Source of the DNA: Aedes albopictus
Lineage: Eukaryota > Arthropoda > Insecta > Diptera > Culicidae
Reading direction: 5' to 3'
NCBI RefSeq assembly: GCF_035046485.1
Contig: NC_085138.1
Location: 91,189,228 to 91,253,227, forward strand
Length of the DNA: 64,000 nucleotides
Under the pieces are notes generated by a model. It had not been told where the DNA came from and did not search any database. It worked only from the letters and a program-made list of their open reading frames with translations. The position numbers were made by a program, and so were the translations under genes. The number at the start of each line of letters is the position of its first letter. The first letter of the stretch is position 1. This document shows, in pieces, positions 22,638 to 32,648 of this stretch.

Positions 22638-22709
22638 GGCTCGGTAGCTTAGTTGGTAAAGCACTTGTCTAGCGAATAAGGGTCGTGAGTTCAAATCTCA
22701 CCTGAGCTG
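22638..22709 (+). tRNA. tRNA-like gene, anticodon AGC (Ala by anticodon), possibly a pseudogene or tRNA-derived repeat
   Basis: A complete cloverleaf can be drawn. The acceptor stem pairs 22638-22644 with 22702-22708 and includes two G-U pairs. The D stem is GCTT/AAGC. The anticodon stem is CTTGT/ATAAG around loop CTAGCGA, giving anticodon AGC at 22671-22673. The T stem is GTGAG/CTCAC with loop TTCAAAT. The A box TAGCTTAGTTGG fits the Pol III consensus exactly, and a T6 terminator lies at 22714-22719. Against a normal alanine tRNA: position 3-70 is C-G rather than the G-U pair that alanyl-tRNA synthetase requires, and the variable loop is only 4 nt. It sits between two 66-bp direct repeats. 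Confidence 0.6.
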
Positions 22710-22763
22710 TGGATTTTTTCTCAATTTAACCAATAATTTACCCATCTGTACATATGTACGTTG

Positions 22764-22829
22764 AGTTATTTGAAAATCATAATTGACCACACGGATTGGT
22801 ATTACCCAAAATTTGCACTTTGAGTGAGT
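22764..22829 (+). repeat. 66-bp direct repeat, copy 2
   Basis: Partner of 22316-22381. The following sequence is the start of an RTE fragment. Confidence 0.8.
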
Positions 22830-22844
22830 AATGGAAAATCATTG

Positions 22845-23485
22845 ACGCAAACGGATTTCCTGCGTAAGGGTTTCAGATGAACTATTCAGCTGATTCGAAT
22901 CTCGCCTGGGACTACGACAAAGTGACGAAAACTTATGTTTACCCTTCAAAATCGCTCTAGAAGTTGTGATGCGACGAGCCGGGCTCAACAGTCGGGGTAC
23001 GATCAACACAAAATCCGGTCAATTTGTGTGCTTCGCAGACAACATGGACATTATAGCCAGAACATTTGGAACGGTGGCAAAGCTATACATCCGCCTGAAA
23101 CGTGAAGTAGCGAAGGTCGTACTGGTAATGAATAGGCAAAAAAAAACAAAGTGCATGCTGGCAGGCGAAATCTAACACGACCGGACCAGTTTAGGTTTAG
23201 GTCCACGCTCGAGAAGGACCTGCAAGCACTCGGAGTGTTCGAGTGACGCGTGCTAAGGACGATCTTCAACGATGTGCATGAGAATGTTGTGCGGTGGCGA
23301 AGGATGAACCTAGAGTTCGCTGCACTCTAAGGTGACCAAGCACACAAAAGATGGCCAAATCCGGAATGATACTGCCGGAAGGGCATGTTGCAGGAATGTC
23401 GGACAACAACCCTGCAAAGTTTGTGTTCGCATTGGGCGTGACCGAGGATGGAGAGCGGCAGCCACGAACGGAATACTGTGACGTA
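22845..23485 (+). pseudogene. decayed RTE-clade (JAM1-like) fragment
   Basis: Follows RTE order with gaps. 'MRRAGLNSRGTI' is followed by 'FADNMDIIARTF', where the catalytic FADD reads FADN. Then come 'YIRLKREVAKVVLVMN' and, after a deletion near 23180, a C-terminal piece including 'AGMSDNNPAKFVFA'. The D-to-N change in the polymerase motif and the frame breaks make it inactive. Confidence 0.7.
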
Positions 23486-23732
23486 CTATTGTTGATAATG
23501 TTTTATCTTATATGCGAACAAATAATTGTATCAATTGTAACATACACTGACGTTCTATGCATAATTGTCCCATGTTGTATGGGAATCCCTATGTACATGG
23601 GACTGCGTTAAACGGCAGTAAATCTCTGGTAGTTAGTGCAAGGACAAATGCAGCATTGTTGCATTATCAACAAGCATACATGCTCGAGGCATGACACGCA
23701 AATTTGCCATTTCATTTTTACTCAACCCTAGT

Positions 23733-23825
23733 AGGATGTTGGGGTCAATATGACCCAAACATGCTTGCTGTACGTGCACTACATCATCGTTGTGTACCTA
23801 GCTTAACATCTTTGGAGGGTTAGTG
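23733..23825. mobile_element. short MITE-like inverted repeat
   Basis: 'caaccctagtaggatgtt' near the left end pairs imperfectly with 'aacatctttggagggtt' at the right. The left arm also holds the small palindrome 'gggtcaatatgaccc'. About 93 bp, no ORF. Confidence 0.45.
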
Positions 23826-24002
23826 TACAGTATCTCTCGCAGAAATCGGCCCACTATTTACACCTTGTCTTTAAAACTGTTTTAGATAGTGATTTTCTGG
23901 AAGTCCTCGCCAAAAAGTAAAGAACATGAATTTGGTTACTCTAATTGGTGGACCCTCCGTTAGTTAGAGCCACAACTTTTTTTGTGGACCCCTCGATTTT
24001 GG

Positions 24003-24995
24003 TCAATTGTTGACCGGTCTAATTAGCGTTTTGTAGATAGTTAACTTCGTGTAACGGCGAACTTTATTCGATCGTAGAGTTCTGCGGAGTCCGAAGTAAG
24101 CACGATTTCTTGCCACAATGCGCCTTTGAATGTCTCTACTGGTGTCGTTGTCGGCGGTCACCAGTGAGCCCAAGTACACGAATTCTTCAACCGCCTCGAT
24201 TTCATCACCGTCGATTTGAATTCGGGGTGGCGGGCGCGGTGATTCCTCCCTGGAGCCCTTTGCCATCATGTACTTTGTCTTCGACACATTAATGACTAAT
24301 CCCATTCGCCTGGCTTCACTCTTCAGTCGGATGTACGTTTCCGCCATCGTCTCAAATTTACGAGCAATGATATCAATATCATCAGCGAAACCAAGCAGCT
24401 GAACGGACTTCGTGAAAATCGTTCCACTCGTGTTTATCCCAGCTCTCCTTATTACACTTTCTAAAGCAATGTTGAACAACAAGCACGAATGTCCATCACC
24501 TTGCCGTAACCCTCTGCGAGATTCGAAGAGACTCGAGAGTGTCCCTGATACTCGAACTACGCACATCACTCGATCCATCGTTGCCTTGATCAATCGTATC
24601 TTTTTATCCGGGAATCCGTATTGGTGCATAATCTGCCAAAGCTGTTCTCGATCGATTGTATCATACGCCGATTTGAAATCGATGAACAATTGATGTCTGG
24701 GCACGTTGTATTCGCGGCATTTCTGCAACACCTGGCGGATTGCGAACATTTAGTTCGTTGTAGCGCGTTCACCCATAAGTCCAGCCCGATATTGCCCCAC
24801 GAACTGTCTTGCAATCGATGATAGACGGCAGCATAAAATTTGAGAGAGTATCTTGTAGGCAGCGCTCAGTAGTGTGATCGTGCGTTAGTTCCCGCAATTA
24901 AACTGTTTTGTAGATGGGACACACGATACCTTTCATCCATTCCTCCGGAAATACTTCCTCCTCCCAAATCTTGATTGTTTACATAAATGCATTAT
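24003..24995 (-). pseudogene. RTE-clade (JAM1-like) reverse transcriptase fragment
   Basis: The minus-strand frame 24749-24003 (248 codons) is a clear RTE reverse transcriptase: 'FIDFKSAYDTIDREQL', 'RRGLRQGDGHSCLLFNIAL' and the catalytic 'FADDIDIIARKF', then 'EEFVYLGS'. A TAG stop just before it (near 24750) cuts off the preceding RT block, which includes a 'QYRAGLMGERATTN' phrase. Further upstream the sequence is frameshifted to about 24995. The C-terminus ends abruptly at 'TLIRPVNN', and endonuclease and UTRs are missing. The apparent ATG is only the first in-frame methionine after the stop. Confidence 0.8.
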
Positions 24996-25104
24996 TAAAC
25001 AGTGTTTTCGAACACTTATTTCAAATCCGAATCCACAAATAAAAAGCAGAAAGTTTCTGCTTTTCAGAACACTAAAAAAGTTTCAAAAGCAACAACGAGC
25101 TCGT

Positions 25105-25385
25105 TGTACTCTACGACGACCCTAGCATCCGGAAGGTGGCACAATCTGAGAGGATACGATGGGCAGGGCATATTGTGAGAATGCCGGACAGCAACCCCAA
25201 AAAGCTGGTGTTTTCAAGAGATCCAGATGGTACAAGAAGACCTGGAGGGTAGTGCTCAAGGCAGCGGACCAGGTACAGAACAATTTGGCAAATGTTATAC
25301 GCGGCAGAGAATGGAGGACTGTAGCCACGAAACGAGTGTGTTGTGGTGAAGATTTGTTGATTCAGTTTTTGTGATTCTGAATATA
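25105..25385 (+). pseudogene. RTE-clade C-terminal fragment
   Basis: 'IRWAGHIVRMPDSNPKKLVF' and 'SRDPDGTRRPGG' on the plus strand are the conserved end of RTE ORF2. The frame breaks soon after. It lies in the opposite orientation to the RT fragment at 24003-24995, so the two are separate insertions or were rearranged. Confidence 0.65.
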
Positions 25386-25389
25386 CCGA

Positions 25390-27600
25390 AGCTATGTCAT
25401 TGTCTCTGATTATATTTTGTTAGCTCCAGTAGGTATAATAGATAATGCAAAAAATAGCCAAAACAGAAATTTCAGATGCTGTAGATTTTAAACATTATAA
25501 TAGTTTGGGTGACCCCAGTTGATCTAATGATGTCCATTGAACATTAAGAAGACTTACTGGCTATTATAGATTACAAATCGTAGCACTGCATAATGAAAAA
25601 AGCTACCGTTGCACTCGTGGACAGTTTGGATGACCTAGAATATCCCGACTGATCTGATACTGTCTATCAAACTTTCAGAGACTTTCTGGACAGGATAGAT
25701 TACAAATCGTAGCTTTTGCTAATGAAAGAAGTTACAGTTACACCCATAGACTTTAGGATCTGTACTCTAGAACAGTTTTTATGACCTAGGATATCCAGAA
25801 AAAATATTTTGCATCATATTCTACACTTTTTATGCTGTTGATCACCAAAACTACAGAAAAAACTTAGAAAAAAAACTTTATAATAACGTTTGGAAAAACT
25901 CCGGATTCAAAGAGTTAAATGCAAACGAAAAAGCATTAGCTTGGTGTAATAAAGTAAGAACAAGTTGTTTACCTTATTGTTCGAATGAGTATCGATTTTC
26001 AGCTTCTTCTGGAACTTCCGTAAACTCCTTTCGATATTTTGAGTATTTCATACGCAGATTATATTTTTCTTCTAAAGCTTCACTTAATATTCAGTTTTCT
26101 TCGGAACGAATATAATTCACTTCTCACAATCACTTTTCATTTGAAACATTAATTTCTAAACATCACTTATTCAATTACCAAGTACAAGACATCGATTCTC
26201 CTTCACTACTTCACAAATTCTCCGACCCTCAATTATTCATCATCGCACAGCTGGGTAACCCTTCCTCTTCTTTATTCGTTGCATGAAATTTGCATCCAAT
26301 TCCACTGGGTAAACTTCACCGAGAGCCCCTGATTTCCATCAAAATTTCATAGAATCACTTTTTGCATATATTCTTCTTCCTCTGCGCGTTTTTCACTTGA
26401 ACTTGAAAAATCCCCGAGAAAACACCGTTGTCAGCAAGCTCTTCCGTCGTTGTCGTGGTCCTCGTCGTCACCACAACCTTATTACACCACGGGACACCGG
26501 CGGCGCGTCTTTTTCTACACTTTCCGCTTCTTTGTGAACTTCTTCGAGTTTAATGCTTCTAGGAGATTTTCTTCTCCGTTGGTTTTCCCTTTTCTGGCGT
26601 AAATCGATCACCGTTACGGTGTTTGGATGCTGCCTATCGATGGAATTCTTCTTCGCTGGTACTGTAATGGCATTTTTCCACCGACTGGAATCACTCTCAT
26701 TCTCCTATGTACATATGGCACATTAACCTTCGATTCAGCGAATTCGATTTTTTGATGCTAAATCACGGATTATGGCATCTCACATCTATTAAGAAGAATA
26801 TGGAAAAAATGGCTCTTCATTATAACGTGCAATTACATAGCGAAAACACTTTTTATTCGTTTTCCCTTTAAGCACAATTATTATCGAAAATTTCACGAAC
26901 TTCTCCCCAATTCCAATATTTACACGTTAATGACCCAATCAACGATTTTTCCAACTTTCCCTCAGAACGAGTTCTTCTTCTTGTGGTTGTTGTTCTGATG
27001 GGTCCTTCCTGGGTGCCCCAATCCTCCACTTTCTCTCTCCGCACGGTATGAATCTGTAGCTGAAATTTCTTCTTTTCTTCCCTTCTTCCCCCTACAAAGA
27101 GGAAAAACACAACGCGATCACTCGACGACGAACCGCAAGTGAACGTTACTGAAATCAAACTGAGCCCGAGCGTGATGTGGCAAAGGTTATGGGCGCCGAC
27201 GGTCAGGATTTGGTCCTTTTTTGCGCTCAGCTGATGGTGGGAAAAGTGTGCTCTCCGAGGGAAAACCGGCGCGAGAGGTTCCACGCTCGGAGAACATGGA
27301 CAGACGGCCGCGCCGGTCTCCCACTTTTCGTATGAAGAGCCATCAGATGGATGCCAGCCATTATTGAGAGTGGAGAGCAGAGAGTTTCGCAAATCCCCAT
27401 CCAACGGCCTCCACCCTGCACCACAAACCTCATTCATAAAAATCTCGAACAGATCGACTAAACTGCTCGAAATAGTGGGGAAATTTAATGTGTAGATTTT
27501 AAATCGATTGGTCGTTGTATATTACTCGATGTAAGCTTCTATACTGATTTCAAAAAATAGTTGTTCACGTCATTTTATTACCTTGCCAACATTACCCTAG
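25390..27600. other. no gene recognised; possible regulatory or 5' UTR-like sequence
   Basis: 26380-26480 and 26950-27440 are GC-richer and look single-copy. The longest frame (26868-27437, minus, 189 codons) has no domain, an R/T/E-rich tail and no supporting features, so I do not call it a gene. 25390-26250 is AT-rich with no structure that I can name. Confidence 0.4.
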
Positions 27601-27939
27601 GTGATTATTACAAAATATGTATCAATTCCACCAAAAATATATTTTCGCATAAAGTTTGGGTTTAAGAGTTTTTGTTTTTTTTTTTCATTTTGGAAAAAAG
27701 ATAGTATCAGAGAGATTATCAAAATGTTTAGATTATTCACAGCATGTTTTATCCTTTCTAATGCATCACGTAAGGAACAGCTCAATGGAGCAGTGTACGG
27801 TCTGGGTCAAAAATGACCTTAATGCACAAGAAGGGTTAAATTAAGGCTTACGCGATGTTGTCTCAAAAACCTACACTAGAAAGCGTTCGAACATAGTATC
27901 AAAGTTCATTTTCTATGTAAAAATGTAAAAAATAACTGG

Positions 27940-28095
27940 AATTCCTGCCTGAATCACTGAAAGCAAAATTCAATGATTCCCTGGAGAAACTCCTGAACTC
28001 CTGCAGGAATTTTCATTGGAATCTCTTAGAGCAATTCCTGAACAAATCTCTGGTGAACTTCTTGAACGAATTTTAGAAGAATTCCTGGAAGAAGG
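27940..28095 (-). repeat. 'gaattcctgcagg' tract, A-rich orientation
   Basis: Same texture as the other tracts but with the A-rich strand on plus ('ctcctgcaggaattttcat', 'gaagaattcctggaag'), like the right half of the foldback element. Confidence 0.5.
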
Positions 28096-28120
28096 AGCTT
28101 TACTATACTGTATTATGTCC

Positions 28121-28345
28121 TCAGATCTTATCACTTCCCCGTTTTCGTGCCTGTCTTTGTAACCGCCGATTTTTTGATAAATTTTCTGTTTTCTTTTGAA
28201 TTGTTCTGCGTTCTGTCACGTCTCGTGCTGCAGCATTGCAGGCCGTCAAACTAATCGTTTCCTTATCTCCACACCATGTACGCTTCGTTGAAAACTGACT
28301 TACAGCGCTCCAGCGATCTTCGAAAGAGTCTTCATGAACCACAAC
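28121..28345 (-). pseudogene. unassigned coding-like remnant
   Basis: Minus-strand open frame containing 'FEDRWSAVSQFSTKRTWCG' and 'LTACNAAARDVTERRT'. It reads like a real protein piece, perhaps from a non-LTR element, but I cannot place it. No start context and no neighbouring exons. Confidence 0.25.
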
Positions 28346-28564
28346 CTAAGCTAGCAAGATATTGCGCAATGGCAACTTTGGCAGGCGTTGGTACCGTACA
28401 ATTTACAACCCTCGATTCTAGACCAGGTTTTTACACCAATTATGTCAATTACGTCATCTCACAAAAAAAAAAAAATCAAATATAAATGGGACCTAAACAA
28501 ATATTTGCCGGAACAGGTCGACATAAATCCAAGGTTTGTAATGATTTGCTTTATGTTGATGAGC

Positions 28565-28575
28565 AAATGCTCGAC
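28565..28575 (+). repeat. target-site duplication, left copy, of the LOA/I element
   Basis: AAATGCTCGAC, identical to 34597-34607. It abuts the poly(A) end of the minus-strand element. Confidence 0.85.
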
Positions 28576-28940
28576 TTTTTTTTTAACTAGTTCATTTATT
28601 TGGGGCTCAATCGCGTTTAACGCTTTGCGGAGCCAAAATTCATTTTTTGTATTTTATGTACAAATATAATTCTTATGCAACATAGTTAGTAGGGGACGGA
28701 GCCAGGATACTCGTGGCAGCTCGAGATTAGTGGGTCACATATGCTTTTAGGATGGGCGTGGTAAGGACTGGGGGTAAGGGTTCTCTGAAGCTCATCCGGA
28801 AGGTATAACGTAATGGCGAGTTCGTTGTCTTCATAGTGATTCAGCACCAGATTGTAGCGGGCTTTTCATCTGCCGGATGGCCAGGAACAACACAAAGACG
28901 AAAACAGAGAAAAAAAACTGGGGGAGAAAACACAAGAGAA

Positions 28941-31900
28941 TTAAACCTTTATACAGGACAAACGAAGAAAGTCGTAAATGCATAGCATATAAGTGACATC
29001 GCGAGTGCCCAACACATCTCTCACAAGAACAAAGGGTTGTCTACCTCGGGCCTCAAGGGTATCCAAAAGTAGTGCTCTGGAGGCGTCATTATCCGGGCAT
29101 TGCCAAACTACGTGGTCGATGTCATCATAACCGGAACCGCACTTAGTACAAACATTGCTCAACGCGAGGTTAATCCTGTGTAAATGCGCATCTAGCGAGT
29201 AATGGTTGGACATAAGCCTTGACATTACGCGAATGAAATTTCGACTTACATCCAAACCATGCCACCACGCTCGCAAGGAAACATTAGGAATAATAGAATG
29301 TAACCACCGTCCCAGCTGGCCATCTCGCCAATCATTTTGCCAACTTTGAAGAGAACTCTGGCGAACAAAATGGAAAAATTCATCATGTGAAATTCTTCTA
29401 TCATAGATCTCACCTTCCTGAGCGCCCACCTTTGCGAGAGAGTCCGCCTTCTCATTGCCATAAATTGAGCAATGCGAGGGGACCCATACAAAGGTAATCT
29501 TATATGATCTTTCGACCAGTGCACCCATCTGCTCCCTTATTTTTGTAAGAAAGTAAGATGGATGTTTTACAGGTTTCATCGACCGGAGTGCCTCAATAGA
29601 ACTAAGGCTATCCGAGAAGATGAAGAAATGGTCTACGGGCATGTTGGAAATCATCCCCAAAGCGAAGTTGATTGCTGCCAGCTCAGCAACATAAACCGAG
29701 CAAGGTTCCTGAAGTTTGCGGAAGGCGGTGGAATTTTCATTGAAGACACCGAAACCAGTGGATCCATTTATGCGAGATCCATCAGTAAAGAATCTCTTAC
29801 AGGAATTGACATGTTGGTACTTTTCGTTAAAAATGCGAGGAATAGATATACATCGAAGTTGATCTGGAATTCCATGAATAGCTTGTTTCATGGACAGATC
29901 GTATTTAACAGAGGAACTGTCATTGGTGAAGTGTACACGCGGTGGATTATAACCTGGGAGGCTTATGTCAGATGACATGTAGAAAAGATAGATTCTCATA
30001 AATTTTGACTGAGTATTCAGAGTGAGCATTTCTTCGAAGTTTTCAATCACAAGTGTGTTGCTCACTCCACACTTAATAAGTAACCTTAGCGAGAGCTCCC
30101 AGAAGCGGTTCTGGAGAGGTTTCACCCCTGCCAGGACCTCTAGGCTCGCATTATGCGTTGAGTGCATGCAGCCGAGGGCAATACGCAGACAACGATATTG
30201 AATTCGTTCCAATTTTAATAGGTGGCAGTTTGCTGCTGAGTGGAAACAGAAAGAGCCATATTCAATAACAGAGAGAATAGTCGTTTTGTAAAGTTTTATG
30301 AGGTCCTCCGGGTGAGCACCCCACCATGTTCCGGTAATTGTGCGTAGAAAATTGATCCTTTGTTGACATTTTTGCACCAAATTCTTGATTTGGGTACCCC
30401 AAGTGCCTTTTGAATCAAACCAGACCCCAAGGTATTTCGAAGTCAAAGATTGGTCGATTTCTATTCCCAAAAGATTGAGTTTCAGTTGGGCTGGGTTCCG
30501 CTTCCTAGAAAACACAACCAATTGAGTTTTTTGCGGAGAAAACTCGATCCCTAAATTTCTTGCCCAAATGGAAAGATTGTTTAAGGAATTTTGCAATGGT
30601 CTTTGCAACATTTCTGCATGTGGGCCTTTGAGAGAAACCACAGCATCATCTGCAAGTTGTCTTAGCGTGCATTGTCCTTCCAGACAGCTATCAATGTCTT
30701 TCACGTAGAAATTATAAAGCAAGGGACTTAAACATGAGCCTTGGGGTAGGCCCATGTAGCTAATTCTGGAAGTTGTCAGTTGTCCGAGATTGAAGCTCAT
30801 ATGTTTTTCTGACAACAAATTGTACAAGAAATTGTTTAAAAGTCCGGGTAGTCCACTATTGTGCAGTTTTTCTGACAATATTTCTATGGAAACTGAATCA
30901 AAAGCGCCCTTAATATCCAAGAAAACTGAAGCCAATTGCTCCTTTTCCGCAAAGGCCAGTTGAATATCTGTTGAAAGCAACGCTAGACAATCGTTTGTTC
31001 CTTTGCCCTTGCGGAACCCGAATTGTGTATTTGAAAGCAAGTTATTCGATTCAACCCAATGGTCAAGTCGCGATAGGATCATTTTTTCCAACAATTTCCT
31101 TAAACATGATAACATAGCAATTGGGCGGTATGAATTATGATCAGACGCTGGTTTACCAGGCTTTTGAATAGCTATTACTTTGACCTGTCTCCATTCATGC
31201 GGAACGATGTTGTTCTCCATGAATGAGTTGAACAGGTCTAGTAATCGTCTTTTTGCGATATCTGGGAGATTCTTAAGAAGATTGAACTTTATCATATCGC
31301 GTCCCGGAGAAGAATTGTTTGATGAAAGAAGAGCTATAGAAAATTCCAGCATTGAGAATGGTCTGTCCAGAGAACCGCCTCTTGAGATTGATTCCCAAGA
31401 AATCGGTGGTGCTGGGACTGAGTCTGGGCAGACTTTTTTCGCGAAGCTGAATATCCAACGGTTGGAGTATTCATCACTCTCATTAGAAGATGAGCGGTTT
31501 CGCATGTTGCGAGCCACTCTCCAAAGCGTTGTCATCGAAGTTTCTCTTGAGAGACCCTCAATGAAGTGTCGCCAATAACTACGCTTTTTCGATTTTAGCA
31601 AGTTCCTCAGTTGTCTTTCAAGCTTTGCGTACTCTTGATAAAGATCCGAGGTGCCATGCCTACGAAAAGCTTTGAAGGCATCAGATTTTTTAAGATACAA
31701 TTGAGTGCAATCATCATCCCAGCCAAGTGTGGCTGGTCTTCTTTTGAAGGTTGCACCTGGAACGCGTCGTTTTTGTGATTCTAATGCACTTCTGTAAATT
31801 AGTTCAGACAGGAATCGATACTCATCCAAAGGTGGGAGAGGATTGGATGATTCAACCCCAAAAGATACCGCTTCTGCATACTTTTGCCAATCGATATTCC

Positions 31901-32648
31901 TAGTGAGGTCAAAAGGAACCTGAATTGGCTCGTCTGACCTTTCGTAATTATGTTTTATGGTGGTTATAATGGGCAAGTGATCACTACCATGAGGATCTTC
32001 GATCACCTTCCACGAGCAATCGAATGATAGTGAACTTGATCCCAAAGAAAGGTCAAGCCGACTTTCTTTACCGTCGGATGCAATGCGTGTCACTTCACCT
32101 GTATTCAAAACGTTCAAAGTGAAATCGTCGCACAAATCATAGAAAATAGCCGCTCTGCGATCGTCATATGGCTCGCCCCACCCAGTACCATGTGAATTCA
32201 TATCACCCAGAATTAAAACTGGATGTGATAGTGCAGAAACTGCATTCCAAAGATGACGGCGGTTAATTGAAATACCTGGAGGAATGTAAACGGAAGCTAC
32301 GCAAAGATCTTTACCCTTTACGTTTATTTGGCAAGCGACAATTTCTATGCCAGGATGAGTCGGGATTGGAATTTTATAAAATGAGTTACATTTTTTGATC
32401 CCCAAGAGTACTCCCCCGTAATGGTCATCTCTATCCTGGCGAATTATGTTGAAATCGTGGAAGTTGAGTTCATCTTCAGAAGAGAGCCATGTTTCACAAA
32501 GTGCAAATATATCACAATCTGAGTTGTGAATCAAAAACTTAAACAGGTCTAATTTAGGTTTTAAACTATGACAGTTCCACTGTAGCACAGTGATCATATC
32601 TTGTACCTCACTTGATGAATTAGCCATCGAAAGATATGAGCGAAGCAA
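28941..32648 (-). CDS. ORF2 protein: APE endonuclease, reverse transcriptase, RNase H
   Basis: A 1235-residue protein that nicks chromosomal DNA and copies the element's RNA at the nick (target-primed reverse transcription). Residues about 18-225 form the APE-type endonuclease (N25, E52, D148/N150, SDH 221-223). The RT spans about 480-740, with D577 in 'FLDIKGAFD' and the catalytic 'LADDA' at 664-668. RNase H lies at about 950-1075 (D955, E988, D1012, H1058, D1068). It ends with a CX2CX8HX4C zinc-binding-like motif (C1166, C1169, H1178, C1183). No stops. The first ATG is at 32648, but the later ATG at 32625-32627 overlaps the ORF1 stop region (ATGGCTAA) and may be the true start through termination-reinitiation. 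Confidence 0.92.
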   Translation of the reverse strand: MLRSYLSMANSSSEVQDMITVLQWNCHSLKPKLDLFKFLIHNSDCDIFALCETWLSSEDELNFHDFNIIRQDRDDHYGGVLLGIKKCNSFYKIPIPTHPGIEIVACQINVKGKDLCVASVYIPPGISINRRHLWNAVSALSHPVLILGDMNSHGTGWGEPYDDRRAAIFYDLCDDFTLNVLNTGEVTRIASDGKESRLDLSLGSSSLSFDCSWKVIEDPHGSDHLPIITTIKHNYERSDEPIQVPFDLTRNIDWQKYAEAVSFGVESSNPLPPLDEYRFLSELIYRSALESQKRRVPGATFKRRPATLGWDDDCTQLYLKKSDAFKAFRRHGTSDLYQEYAKLERQLRNLLKSKKRSYWRHFIEGLSRETSMTTLWRVARNMRNRSSSNESDEYSNRWIFSFAKKVCPDSVPAPPISWESISRGGSLDRPFSMLEFSIALLSSNNSSPGRDMIKFNLLKNLPDIAKRRLLDLFNSFMENNIVPHEWRQVKVIAIQKPGKPASDHNSYRPIAMLSCLRKLLEKMILSRLDHWVESNNLLSNTQFGFRKGKGTNDCLALLSTDIQLAFAEKEQLASVFLDIKGAFDSVSIEILSEKLHNSGLPGLLNNFLYNLLSEKHMSFNLGQLTTSRISYMGLPQGSCLSPLLYNFYVKDIDSCLEGQCTLRQLADDAVVSLKGPHAEMLQRPLQNSLNNLSIWARNLGIEFSPQKTQLVVFSRKRNPAQLKLNLLGIEIDQSLTSKYLGVWFDSKGTWGTQIKNLVQKCQQRINFLRTITGTWWGAHPEDLIKLYKTTILSVIEYGSFCFHSAANCHLLKLERIQYRCLRIALGCMHSTHNASLEVLAGVKPLQNRFWELSLRLLIKCGVSNTLVIENFEEMLTLNTQSKFMRIYLFYMSSDISLPGYNPPRVHFTNDSSSVKYDLSMKQAIHGIPDQLRCISIPRIFNEKYQHVNSCKRFFTDGSRINGSTGFGVFNENSTAFRKLQEPCSVYVAELAAINFALGMISNMPVDHFFIFSDSLSSIEALRSMKPVKHPSYFLTKIREQMGALVERSYKITFVWVPSHCSIYGNEKADSLAKVGAQEGEIYDRRISHDEFFHFVRQSSLQSWQNDWRDGQLGRWLHSIIPNVSLRAWWHGLDVSRNFIRVMSRLMSNHYSLDAHLHRINLALSNVCTKCGSGYDDIDHVVWQCPDNDASRALLLDTLEARGRQPFVLVRDVLGTRDVTYMLCIYDFLRLSCIKV

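Noticed and set aside
24003..24749. 248-codon reverse-transcriptase frame as a gene
   Set aside because: It is the middle of a decayed RTE element: a stop precedes it, both ends are missing and the first ATG is not a natural start.
26868..27437. 189-codon minus-strand frame
   Set aside because: No domain, odd composition (R/T/E-rich tail), several overlapping frames and no splice or start support.
31180..31578. Plus-strand frames of 130-137 codons inside the LOA/I element (also 29562-29975)
   Set aside because: Antisense shadows of ORF2, which has full domain support.
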